Below the pieces are notes generated by a model, which was not told the DNA's origin, did not search any database, and saw nothing but the letters and a program-made list of their open reading frames with translations. Source: Mesorhizobium sp. L-8-3 (GTDB taxonomy: Bacteria; Pseudomonadota; Alphaproteobacteria; Rhizobiales; Rhizobiaceae). From it: a DNA stretch of 64,000 nucleotides. This document shows positions 51,787 to 59,737 of this stretch, one piece after another (position 1 is the stretch's first letter; every line of letters begins with the position of its first letter). A program made the translations under genes and the position numbers. The DNA lies in the NCBI RefSeq assembly GCF_016756615.1, contig NZ_AP023262.1:434001-498000 (forward strand). The letters are read 5' to 3'.

Positions 51787-52262
51787 TCGAGCAACTTCTT
51801 CCAATTCTGGCTGCACCCGGCCAGCCAGAAACTACCTTCCATGCGGCCGAAGAGGCCAGCCGCAAGGCAATCGGACAACAGTTGTTCACGCTGCTGTTTG
51901 TCGATGGCGACGAAGTGGCGCGCATATATTCGTCCGATCCGGAGGCCTACCCGGTCTCGGGCCGCAAGAAGATGGGACCGACGCCCTGGGGTGATCACGT
52001 TCTGCGCGACAAGAAGCCCCTGCTGCTGCCGGATCGCGCCGGCATCAAGTGGGCGTTCTTCGATCACGAACTGATCTATTCGCTCGGCCTCGGCTCCTGC
52101 ATCAACATCCCATCGATCTACAACGGCAAGGTGATCGGCACGATCAATCTGCTGGCGCCGGAAGGCGTATTGACCAACGAAGATCTCGAAATCGCCAATC
52201 AGCTCGGACCGGTGCTCGTGCCAGCATTCCTCGCCGCGCGCTTCGAGAACAATGCACGATAA
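51783..52262 (+). CDS. Stand-alone GAF domain protein
   Basis: A 159-residue soluble protein consisting of one GAF domain: residues 18-40 AAEEASRKAIGQQLFTLLFV, VARIYSSDPEAYPVSGRKKM, WAFFDHELIYSLGLGSCINI and GKVIGTINLLAPEGVLTNED. It lacks the multiple Cys of free methionine-R-sulfoxide reductase and has no output domain. It could bind the imported molecule or act as an enzyme accessory. Translationally coupled to the LivM-like gene and 9 bases from the amidohydrolase, which makes a shared pathway likely. Confidence 0.9.
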   Translation: MIEQLLPILAAPGQPETTFHAAEEASRKAIGQQLFTLLFVDGDEVARIYSSDPEAYPVSGRKKMGPTPWGDHVLRDKKPLLLPDRAGIKWAFFDHELIYSLGLGSCINIPSIYNGKVIGTINLLAPEGVLTNEDLEIANQLGPVLVPAFLAARFENNAR

Positions 52263-52271
52263 GGAGCAGCC

Positions 52272-53507
52272 ATGACCGTCACACTCTTCAAGAATGCAGC
52301 CATTGTCGACGGCACGGCAGACCGCCCGCTTGATCCGGTCGATGTGCTGGTTGCCGATGGGCTGATCCAGTCGGTTGGGACGAACGTCAAGACGCCGTCC
52401 GATGCGCGCGTCATCGACGTTTCGGGCAAGACCCTGATGCCTGGCCTGATCGACGCCCACGTCCACGTCGTCGCCGTAGAAGCGGATCTGAAGCTCAATG
52501 CACGACTGCCCGACGCCGTCGTCATCGTCCGCTCGATCAACCTGATGAACGAGATGCTGCTGCGCGGCTTCACCACCGTGCGCGATCTTGGTGGCGCAAC
52601 CGGCGTTGTTCGCGAGGCCGTGCGCTACTCGCCCATCCCGGTCCCACGCCTGAATCTTCCCGGCAACGCCATCTCGCAAAGCGGTGGTCATACCGACCAG
52701 CGTGGGCCGTTCGATGTCACCCCCATGCCCTCGACCTACATTCCGCTTGGCTCGCTTGGTCGCGTGGTCGACGGCGTGGCGGACGTTCGCCGCGCTTGCC
52801 GCGAGGAAATCAAGGGCGGCGCCGACTTCATCAAGATCATGGCCAATGGCGGCGTCTCCTCGCCGACCGATCCGATCCACTTCCTCGGCTTCGCTCGGGA
52901 AGAAATTCTCGCCGCAGTCGAGGAAGCCGACAATGCGGGCACATATGTTGCGGCGCACCTCTACACCGACAAGGGGATCCGCCGCGCGGTAGAACTCGGT
53001 GTGCACTCGCTCGAGCACTGCAACCTGATCGAAGCCGAGACTGCGCGCTTTGCCGCCGAAAGGGGCTGCATCGCGGTCCCAACGCTGATCACCTACGACA
53101 AGCTGTCGAGCGAGGGCGCTTCGGTCGGCCTGCCGCCGGCCTCGGTCGCCAAGGTGGATGATGTCCGTCTCAAGGGGCTTGAATCGCTGAGGATCATGTA
53201 TGAGGCCGGTCTGCCGATGGCCTATGGCTCGGACCTGCTCGGCGCGATGCACCGCCATCAATCGGGGGAATTCGCGCTGCGCGGTTCGGTTCTGCCAGCC
53301 CAGGCCGTCATCGACTCGACCACCCGGATCGCAGCGCGTCTGTTGCGCATGGAAGGCAAGATCGGTTGCGTCCAGCCCGGCGCATTCGGCGATCTGATCG
53401 TCGTTCACGGTAATCCACTCGCCGACTTGTCGCTGCTTGCGGGTCAAGGCGAGCATATTCCGATCATCATGAAGGGGGGAGCGGTCATCAAGGGTCAGCG
53501 CGCCTAG
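52272..53507 (+). CDS. Amidohydrolase (prolidase/imidazolonepropionase-like)
   Basis: A 411-residue metal-dependent hydrolase. The metal-binding motif is GLIDAHVHVVAVEADLK near residue 60, GADFIKIMANGGVSSPTD near 178 has the bridging Lys, the His ligands are in YVAAHLYTDKGIRRAVELG near 223 and SLEHCNLIEAE near 243, and the final Asp is in MAYGSDLLGAMHRHQ near 318. It is closest in pattern to the Xaa-Arg/Xaa-Lys dipeptidase-like amidohydrolases. Last gene of the operon, so it probably cleaves the imported compound in the cytoplasm. Confidence 0.92.
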   Translation: MTVTLFKNAAIVDGTADRPLDPVDVLVADGLIQSVGTNVKTPSDARVIDVSGKTLMPGLIDAHVHVVAVEADLKLNARLPDAVVIVRSINLMNEMLLRGFTTVRDLGGATGVVREAVRYSPIPVPRLNLPGNAISQSGGHTDQRGPFDVTPMPSTYIPLGSLGRVVDGVADVRRACREEIKGGADFIKIMANGGVSSPTDPIHFLGFAREEILAAVEEADNAGTYVAAHLYTDKGIRRAVELGVHSLEHCNLIEAETARFAAERGCIAVPTLITYDKLSSEGASVGLPPASVAKVDDVRLKGLESLRIMYEAGLPMAYGSDLLGAMHRHQSGEFALRGSVLPAQAVIDSTTRIAARLLRMEGKIGCVQPGAFGDLIVVHGNPLADLSLLAGQGEHIPIIMKGGAVIKGQRA

Positions 53508-53665
53508 CCCTGTCGAACAACGCTCGACAAGTTGACCGGCTGGCCGCTGAGGCCGTGATCTCCTCGCCGCGCGAAGCGGTATGCGTCTCGCGGTGTCAGC
53601 CGCGCGCCGAAGGCGCCGCCGTCGAAGGAGGCCCCTGTGTGCAGGTGCGTGACGCCGAACGGCGG
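53504..53665 (-). pseudogene. Remnant of a DUF3604 family gene
   Basis: The minus strand reads FGVTHLHTGASFDGGAFGAR followed by LTPRDAYRFARRGDHGLSGQPVNLSSVV and a stop at 53504. The FGDTHLHTxxSxDA...FGxRLTPxDAYRFA pattern and the SGQPVxLS that follows are the N-terminal region of DUF3604 proteins, PHP-like putative metal hydrolases. Nothing of the other 500 or more residues is present, so it is a fragment. The rest of the gap 53508-53822 shows no other gene. Confidence 0.6.
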
Positions 53666-53822
53666 CCGGCCCCTGCTAATGACGGCCAACAGGAAGCCGC
53701 CCTCTGTGGTCGACACCGAACGTCCGGTAGGATCGGGCCATCGCCCTGAGCCCTATTGGAGTCCAGTACCTCCGCTTCGGACCGGGCCGGATTCTCCCGC
53801 CAGGGACCATCCGCATGTACCA

Positions 53823-54698
53823 TCAGCCCCAATCATGCTCGCGCAACGCCTCCCCCAGAAGCGGCACGACGGGCGAATGCGCACGGCCGGCGACCGACAC
53901 GAGCGACACCTGGCGCACGATCTCGGGATCGGCGACGGGCCGGTGGCAGACACCCGGCCGGCGCGCCGGGAACTCGGCCATGAAGCAGATCCCCATGCCG
54001 GCCGCGACCATCGCCAGGATCCAGTCCTCGCGGTCGCTCCGATAGGCGCTTTCGATCTCGATGCCGCGGCTGCGGCAAAGCCATTCGATATGGCCGGCAT
54101 ATTCGCAATTGGCGCGGTCGAGATAGGTCTCGCCCCTTATATCGGAAAGGTGCAGCGTGTTGCGCATCCCGAACCGATGCCCCTCGGCAAAGGCGAGCCC
54201 GAAGCGTTCCGAATAAATCGGCTCGACGCGCAGCCTGGTGTCGAAAGGCTGCGGCCTGGCAAGCAGGGCGGCGTCCACACGACCGGCCATGACGAGATCG
54301 GTGATCCGGTTCGCCACGCCTTCCACCATGCTGATGCGGATGCCGGGATGACGGCGCCGGAAGGCATCGAGGAAGGCGACGAAGCGCTGGGGGCCGATGG
54401 TGCACATGACGCCCAGTGTCAGTGGCCGCGCTTCGAGCCTCAGGAAACTCCGCGCCGCGCGTTTGGCGTCCTCGGAGCGGCGCAGGATCTCGTCGAGCTC
54501 CGTTCGCATCAGGCATCCGAAGTCGGTGAGCCTCACGTGGCCGGCATCGCGGTGGAACAGATCGCCGCCGAGATCGGCCTCCAGCTTCTGGATCGCCCGG
54601 GTCATCGCAGGCTGTGTCACATGGACGAGTTCGGCCGCCCTGTGGAAGTTGAGCGTCTGGCATGCCGCCAGAAAATACCGGATTTCGTGCATCTCCAT
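53823..54698 (-). CDS. LysR family transcriptional regulator
   Basis: A 291-residue LysR regulator. The HTH is in residues 1-60 (MHEIRYFLAACQTLNFHRAA, HVTQPAMTRAIQKLEADLGG), and the co-inducer domain starts near 90 (RPLTLGVMCTIGPQRFVAFL). GGGAG lies 6 bases before the ATG at 54698. It is downstream of and co-oriented with a SnoaL-like gene. Ligand unknown. Confidence 0.92.
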   Translation of the reverse strand: MEMHEIRYFLAACQTLNFHRAAELVHVTQPAMTRAIQKLEADLGGDLFHRDAGHVRLTDFGCLMRTELDEILRRSEDAKRAARSFLRLEARPLTLGVMCTIGPQRFVAFLDAFRRRHPGIRISMVEGVANRITDLVMAGRVDAALLARPQPFDTRLRVEPIYSERFGLAFAEGHRFGMRNTLHLSDIRGETYLDRANCEYAGHIEWLCRSRGIEIESAYRSDREDWILAMVAAGMGICFMAEFPARRPGVCHRPVADPEIVRQVSLVSVAGRAHSPVVPLLGEALREHDWG

Positions 54699-54791
54699 GA
54701 TGCGCTCCCACCGATACCGGCTTGACCACCGCATGTTATATTATCATACTATTTGCTCTTGCTCGGTCCAGTAAACTTCGCCCTATGGGTG

Positions 54792-54820
54792 AGGCGGCGC
54801 CTCCCAGGCGCCGCCTTTTG
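54792..54820 (+). terminator. Rho-independent-type hairpin, plus-strand polarity
   Basis: AGGCGGCGCC at 54792-54801 pairs with GGCGCCGCCT at 54807-54816 around TCCCA, followed by TTTTG. The T-run is on the plus strand, but no plus-strand gene ends here. It sits just after the minus-strand SnoaL-like gene, where the hairpin might still slow read-through into the LysR gene. Confidence 0.5.
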
Positions 54821-54828
54821 TCGCGTCC

Positions 54829-55185
54829 TTACGCCGGCACCCGGTGCAGGAAGCCGATGATGCGGGCAAAGCGGCCGTCTTCGATCACGCCGACGTCGGC
54901 GCCCTGGATTGGCGCCTCGCCGCCCTCCGGCCCGAGTTCCCATGAAAAGCGGATATGCTTGCCATAGCCATTGGCCCCCGGCAGCAAGGTGAAACGAAAA
55001 CCCGGGAACTTCTGGTGGACACCCGAGATGAGGGCATCCACGCCGTCATGGCCGTCGCCTGCCATCACGGGGTCGACGTAGCTGACCGCGCCGCTGAAGG
55101 TCTTTTCCACCAAAGTGCGCCGACGCGCCGGATCGGTCTCGTTCCAGGCGGCGACATAGGCAGCAGCGAGGGTTTCGGCGTTCAT
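54829..55185 (-). CDS. SnoaL-like / NTF2-fold protein
   Basis: A 118-residue small protein with the NTF2 cone pattern: AYVAAWNETDPARRRTLVEK, AVSYVDPVMAGDGHDGVDA, ISGVHQKFPGFRFTLLPGAN and an ending IGFLHRVPA. Pocket residues D/H (VDPVMAGDGHDG) resemble SnoaL-like isomerases or hydrolases. The start at 55185 has AAGGAG 7 bases upstream. Function unknown. The 246-base gap upstream (55186-55431) shows no gene. Confidence 0.88.
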   Translation of the reverse strand: MNAETLAAAYVAAWNETDPARRRTLVEKTFSGAVSYVDPVMAGDGHDGVDALISGVHQKFPGFRFTLLPGANGYGKHIRFSWELGPEGGEAPIQGADVGVIEDGRFARIIGFLHRVPA

Positions 55186-55431
55186 CTTGAAGCTCCTTGA
55201 GTGCGAGTGAACGCGGATTTTTTCGTCGTTTTCCCGCCGGGGGTCGATTACGCCGCAGGTAATGGAAGAGGCTCCATGCAGGCATGGTGTGGAAGCAGGC
55301 CCGGAGCCCGCCTCGCGCGCCAACGCGCCGCGGGTTCATTCGAACGCGCAAGATACGCGCTTTGGCCAGGCGGCAGGGCGGGTTGACTTCGCCCCCAGGG
55401 TTGCCAAGTTTCGCCACTGAAGGGAGTTCGC

Positions 55432-55722
55432 ATGACCGACTGGATGACGATGCTGAAGGAGCAGCGCGCGCTCGGCGACCAGATGGCGAATGAGATTCCG
55501 CGCACGCTGACGGCTCCCGAGCTGACGCTGGACCAGGCGACGAAGCTCTATCAGGCGCTGGAGAAACAGGCCGCCTTCATGGAGCGCTTCGTGCGCCAGC
55601 TCGAAGACAACAGCTTCGACCCGGATGTGATCCTCGCCGCGGAACGGCTTGAGGACCTTTTCGCCGAACTCGCCGCGGATGCCGCCGAAAAGACCCGGGA
55701 GCTCCGCTCGTTCAGCGCCTGA
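55432..55722 (+). CDS. Small helical protein of unknown function
   Basis: A 96-residue acidic protein, mainly amphipathic helix (MLKEQRALGDQMANEIPRTL, QATKLYQALEKQAAFMERFV, AERLEDLFAELAADAAEKTR). A GAAGGGAG ribosome site precedes the ATG. No family is recognised. It may be a coiled-coil partner or small scaffold. It converges on the aldehyde dehydrogenase gene with 8 bases between stops. Confidence 0.65.
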   Translation: MTDWMTMLKEQRALGDQMANEIPRTLTAPELTLDQATKLYQALEKQAAFMERFVRQLEDNSFDPDVILAAERLEDLFAELAADAAEKTRELRSFSA

Positions 55723-55730
55723 GGCCCCCG

Positions 55731-57218
55731 CTACAATGCTATCCAGGCGGTCTTCAGCTCCGTAAACTTCTCCAGGGCATGCAGCGACTTGTCACGACCG
55801 AAGCCGGACTGCTTGACCCCGCCCAGCGGCACGGTGATGTCGGCCCCGCCATAGGTGTTGACGTGGACCACGCCGGCCTTGATTGCCCGCACCATGCGAT
55901 GCGCGGTTGAGAGGTTCGCGGTCCAGACGGCCGCCGCGAGCCCGTAGTCGGTCGAATTGGCGAGGCGGATGGCTTCTTCCTCGGTGTCGAAGCGCATGAC
56001 GGCGAGAACCGGTCCGAACACTTCCTCACACGCCAGCCGCATGGTCGGCGCGACATCCTCGAAGATCGTCGGCGCCATGTAGCTGCCGCCGGTCTCGGCG
56101 AGAATGCGCGTGCCGCCGGTGAGCCGGCGTGCGCCCTCCGCTTCGGCGCCAGCGACATGGCCGAGACTCTTCTCCAGTTGCTCCTCGCTCGCCACGGCGC
56201 CGACATCGCTCCCCAGATCGAGCGGATCGCCGACCTTGAGCGCCTCGGTGGCGCGCAGCAGTTCCTCCATGAAACGATCATAGGCGCTGGCCTGCACGAG
56301 TAGCCGGGATCCGGCGACGCAAACCTGCCCCGAATTGCGGAAAATGGCATTCGCGGAAACCTTCGCCGCCTGCTTCAGATCGGGCGCATCGGCGAAGACG
56401 ATGTTGGGCGACTTGCCGCCGAGCTCCAGATGGACCCGCTTCAGATTGGAGCGGGCTGCGTATTCGAGCAGCCGCCGGCCGACCGGTCCCGATCCGGTGA
56501 AGGCGATGGCGTCGACGTCCATATGCAGGCCGAGCGCTTCGCCCGCGGTCGCGCCGCGACCGGTGACGACGTTGAGCACGCCCGCCGGAACCCCCGCCTC
56601 GGCGGCGAGTTCGGCCAGGCGCAACAAGGTGAGCGAGGCGATCTCGGGCGGCTTGACCACGACCGAATTGCCGGCCGCCAGCGCCGGGGCGATCTTCCAG
56701 GCACCGATCATCATCGGGAAGTTCCAGGGCACGATGACCCCGACGACGCCCAGCGGCTCCTTGTGGACGAGGCCGAGCACCGCCTCGGCGGTCGGCGCGA
56801 CCTCGCCGAACACCTTGTCGACCGCCTCGGCATAATAGCGGAATGTGCCGGCGGCGGAGAGCGGCTCGGCCCTGTAGGCCATGGCGATTTCGGTGCCGTT
56901 GTCGCGCACGCCGAGCACGGCGAGCTCGTCGGCATGGCCCTCGATCAGTTCGCCGAGCCTGAGCAGCACCTTCTTGCGCCGGGCGGGAGCCGCGCGCGAC
57001 CACGAGCCCTTGTCGAAGGCGCTCCGGGCCGCCCGAACCGCACGGTCGATATCGGCCGCACCGCCATCGGGAATGGCCGCGAATTCGCGTCCGTCGATCG
57101 GCGAGACGACAGGCAGGACCGCGCCGCTCTCGGCATCGGCATGCCCCCCGTCGATGAACAATTTGCGCGGCCCGATCTCGGCGGCACGCAGGCGGGCGAT
57201 GGCTTCCTGGCTGATCAT
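55731..57218 (-). CDS. NAD(P)-dependent aldehyde dehydrogenase
   Basis: A 495-residue aldehyde dehydrogenase. The substrate-pocket entry is IVPWNFPMMIGAWKIAPALA near residue 158, the cofactor motif GSGPVGRRLLEYAARSN near 238, catalytic Glu in LELGGKSPN near 260 and Cys in NSGQVCVAGSRLLV near 294. The C-terminal GGVKQSGFGRDKS is typical of the PuuC/gamma-glutamylaminobutyraldehyde group. It follows the APC permease by 39 bases on the same strand, so an amine-derived aldehyde is the likely substrate. Confidence 0.94.
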   Translation of the reverse strand: MISQEAIARLRAAEIGPRKLFIDGGHADAESGAVLPVVSPIDGREFAAIPDGGAADIDRAVRAARSAFDKGSWSRAAPARRKKVLLRLGELIEGHADELAVLGVRDNGTEIAMAYRAEPLSAAGTFRYYAEAVDKVFGEVAPTAEAVLGLVHKEPLGVVGVIVPWNFPMMIGAWKIAPALAAGNSVVVKPPEIASLTLLRLAELAAEAGVPAGVLNVVTGRGATAGEALGLHMDVDAIAFTGSGPVGRRLLEYAARSNLKRVHLELGGKSPNIVFADAPDLKQAAKVSANAIFRNSGQVCVAGSRLLVQASAYDRFMEELLRATEALKVGDPLDLGSDVGAVASEEQLEKSLGHVAGAEAEGARRLTGGTRILAETGGSYMAPTIFEDVAPTMRLACEEVFGPVLAVMRFDTEEEAIRLANSTDYGLAAAVWTANLSTAHRMVRAIKAGVVHVNTYGGADITVPLGGVKQSGFGRDKSLHALEKFTELKTAWIAL

Positions 57219-57257
57219 TGGCGCGCTCCAAAACGAAGACGAAGGACGTCGGCGCTC

Positions 57258-58706
57258 TCAGCCCTTCATCGGCTGACCCAGCCTGGCGAAGGCGGCCGGA
57301 TTCCTGCCGCGGAGCGAGCCGGCGAGCATGAAGCCGACGACGGCCGCGATCAGGACCAGGCTCGGCAGGAAGACGCCGAGGAAGCCGGAGGCGCCGGACA
57401 GATTGCCGAAGTTCACCACGATCAGGCAGATGACGATGGCAAAGGCGACGAAGGCCAGACCGGGCAGGAGCGTAGTCTTGAAAGCGCTTTCGTCCGTGTC
57501 CGGATTGGCGCGGAAGAACATCACCACTGCGAGCGAAGCAGCCGCCATCAGCGTGATGACGCCGAGCGTGCCGACATTGGTGAGCCAGGAGAACAGCGCC
57601 AGCACCGGATCGAGCCCGAGCACCGCGAAGAGGCCGACGACGAGCGCGGCGAGAACGGTCTGGACGACCGATCCCATATGCGGACTCTGATGCACGGCAT
57701 GGGTGACGCCGAGCGTCTCCGGAAGCAGCTTCTCGCGGCCGGCGACGTAGATGTAGCGGGCGACCGCGTTGTGGAAGGCCAGCACGCCGGCGTACAGGCT
57801 GGAAACGAACAATATTCCCATGGCCTGCGACAACAGCGTTCCGGCGTAACGGTCGGACAGGCCGAACAGGAAGGTGGTCGGGTCCTGCAGCCCCTGCAGG
57901 GTGGGCAGCAGCTTGTCGACACCGGCGCCGACCGCCATCAGCCAGGCGGTGGCAGTGTAGAAGACGCCGATAAGCAGAACGGAGAGATAGGTTGCCCGGG
58001 GCACCGTGACCTTCGGGTCGCGCGCCTCTTCCGCATAGATGGTCGTCGCCTCGAAGCCGATGAAAGCGGCAAAGCAGAATAGGATGGCGATGGCAGGCGC
58101 GCCGCCGGTGATCTGGCTCCAGGAGAACGGCGCCATCCTCAGCCCTCCGTCGCCGCCGGTGCCAAGTATGGCGAGGTCGAGGATGATGACCACGGCGTAT
58201 TCGGCGAGCACCAGCACCGTGAGGATCTTCGCCGACAGATCGACCTGCCGATAGCCCAGCACGGCCACCGCGGCGATCGCCGCGAAGGACCAGACCCACC
58301 AGGGCAGATCGATGCCCCAGCCGGCGAAAAGCCCTGACGTGGCGGCGCCGAGAAGCCCCATCACGCCGATCTGCATGGCATTGTAGGAGAGGATGGCGAC
58401 GAGCGCGGCGCCGCCGCCCGCCAGGCCGCCCAGACCGCGCGCGGCATAGGAATAGAATGCTCCGGCATTGCCCACATAGCGAGCCATGGTTACGTAGCCG
58501 ACCGCGAAGAGCAGAAGCAGCAGCGTGACGATCAGGTAGGTGCCGGCGAAACCGGCGCCGTTGCCCATCAGCATGCCGAGCGGCGTGCCCCCGGCGACGG
58601 CCGTGAGCGGCGCGGCGGCCGAGATCACCATGAAAGTGATCGCGCCGACGCCGAGGCTGTTGCTGCGCAAGCGGTTCGCCGGCGCATGTTCGGTGATGGC
58701 TGCCAT
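57258..58706 (-). CDS. APC-superfamily amino acid or amine permease
   Basis: A 482-residue transporter with about 12-14 membrane spans. The first is near residue 22 (GVGAITFMVISAAAPLTAVA), with further segments such as LIVTLLLLLFAVGYVTMARY, AIAILFCFAAFIGFEATTIY and GVITLMAAASLAVVMFF. The conserved IGFEATTIYAEEARDP loop near residue 215 marks the amino-acid/polyamine APC group. It is divergent from the IclR-led operon and upstream of an aldehyde dehydrogenase, so it probably imports the amine degraded here. Confidence 0.93.
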   Translation of the reverse strand: MAAITEHAPANRLRSNSLGVGAITFMVISAAAPLTAVAGGTPLGMLMGNGAGFAGTYLIVTLLLLLFAVGYVTMARYVGNAGAFYSYAARGLGGLAGGGAALVAILSYNAMQIGVMGLLGAATSGLFAGWGIDLPWWVWSFAAIAAVAVLGYRQVDLSAKILTVLVLAEYAVVIILDLAILGTGGDGGLRMAPFSWSQITGGAPAIAILFCFAAFIGFEATTIYAEEARDPKVTVPRATYLSVLLIGVFYTATAWLMAVGAGVDKLLPTLQGLQDPTTFLFGLSDRYAGTLLSQAMGILFVSSLYAGVLAFHNAVARYIYVAGREKLLPETLGVTHAVHQSPHMGSVVQTVLAALVVGLFAVLGLDPVLALFSWLTNVGTLGVITLMAAASLAVVMFFRANPDTDESAFKTTLLPGLAFVAFAIVICLIVVNFGNLSGASGFLGVFLPSLVLIAAVVGFMLAGSLRGRNPAAFARLGQPMKG

Positions 58707-58879
58707 GAAAGTCCCTCCTCCAGAGTCCGCATCGCGATTTCAGCAGGGCACGATGCGTCGATTCACAGAGCCGGAGTCCCGTGCACGCCGAATGGCCGCG
58801 CAGCGCTCCAGCCGTTCCAACCCCAGGGCCCTCTCGGGTCCCGCATCTCATGTGAATTACTGGTTCTTTATTTGAACCG

Positions 58880-58941
58880 CTATTTTGAATATAGACTTGC
58901 AAACGACTCCGGTTCCTGTCAAGTTAATTCACGCGTTAACT
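58880..58941. promoter_or_regulatory. Candidate IclR operators between divergent units
   Basis: The 260-base divergent region 58707-58966 holds CTATTTTGAATATAG at 58880-58894, a near palindrome, and AGTTAA at 58922-58927 mirrored by TTAACT at 58936-58941 with an 8-base centre. Both lie in its AT-rich half, 26 to 87 bases before the IclR start, and could serve the permease and the IclR operon together. Confidence 0.5.
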
Positions 58942-58966
58942 GAATAGCTCAGCGTGGGAGGCGTTA

Positions 58967-59737
58967 TTGGGCACGGTCGGCAAAGCGATCACGCTGCTGG
59001 AATTGTTCACGACGGAGACGCCCGAACTCGGGCTCTCCGACCTCGCCCGGCGCGCCGGCTTCGACAAGGCGACGACACGCCGTTTGCTGGTCTCGCTCGC
59101 CGCACACGGCTTCGTCGAGCAGGACATCGAATCCCGCCTCTACCGGCTCGGGGCCGGTCTCTCGCGGCTGGCGCGAATCCGCGAGGCACGCTTTCCGCTG
59201 CTGCAGACCGCAACGCCCTTCATCCGCGAGCTTGCGGCAGCGACCGCGGAAACCGTGCACCTTTCCGAGCCCGGGCTGGACGGGCTGGTGACGGTGCATG
59301 TCGAGCACCCGGCGCGGGCGAACCGCGTCTTCGTCGACATCGGCCAACCGCTGCCGCTGCATTCGACCGCCTCCGGCATCGCTTTTCTGGCGGCGGCGCG
59401 CCCCGACGTCGTGAAGGCCCGGCTGACCAGGCCGCTGACGGCCTTCACCCCACACACGCTGACCGATCCCGCAGCGGTCGCCCGAGCGATCGATGCCGCC
59501 AGGGAACGCGGCTATTCGATCGGCGACCAGGGTTTCGAGGAGGGCGTGATCAGCGTCGCGGCCGCCATCCTCGGCACCGACGGCTTCGCCATCGGCACCA
59601 TCGCGATCGCCGCCCCGCTGGCGCGCACGCCGGCCGACGCCGTGAAGGAGCGGGGTCTGGCCGCGGCCGAGGCGGCCCGCGCGATCTCGGCGCGCCTCAA
59701 CGGCGAGAACCTGAACACATTGAGGCGTCAGGCATGA
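58967..59737 (+). CDS. IclR family transcriptional regulator
   Basis: A 256-residue IclR regulator. The winged HTH is residues 1-65 (GKAITLLELFTTETPELGLS, DLARRAGFDKATTRRLLVSL), and the IclR ligand domain runs from ~80 to 250 (SASGIAFLAA-type pocket, here STASGIAFLAAARPD, and GFEEGVISVAAAILG). A TTG start at 58967 is used because GGGAGG lies 5 bases before it. The stop overlaps the Tm-1-like gene by 4 bases. Likely local regulator of both divergent units. Confidence 0.92.
   Translation: MGTVGKAITLLELFTTETPELGLSDLARRAGFDKATTRRLLVSLAAHGFVEQDIESRLYRLGAGLSRLARIREARFPLLQTATPFIRELAAATAETVHLSEPGLDGLVTVHVEHPARANRVFVDIGQPLPLHSTASGIAFLAAARPDVVKARLTRPLTAFTPHTLTDPAAVARAIDAARERGYSIGDQGFEEGVISVAAAILGTDGFAIGTIAIAAPLARTPADAVKERGLAAAEAARAISARLNGENLNTLRRQA

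Noticed and set aside
56278..58902. Long minus-strand frame across the permease and dehydrogenase
   Set aside because: Out of frame with both real genes; low-complexity Arg-rich translation.
58954..59733. Possible N-terminal extension of the Tm-1-like protein over the IclR gene
   Set aside because: The IclR frame has clear HTH and ligand-domain motifs; the extension is Arg-rich and a good ATGA start exists at 59734.
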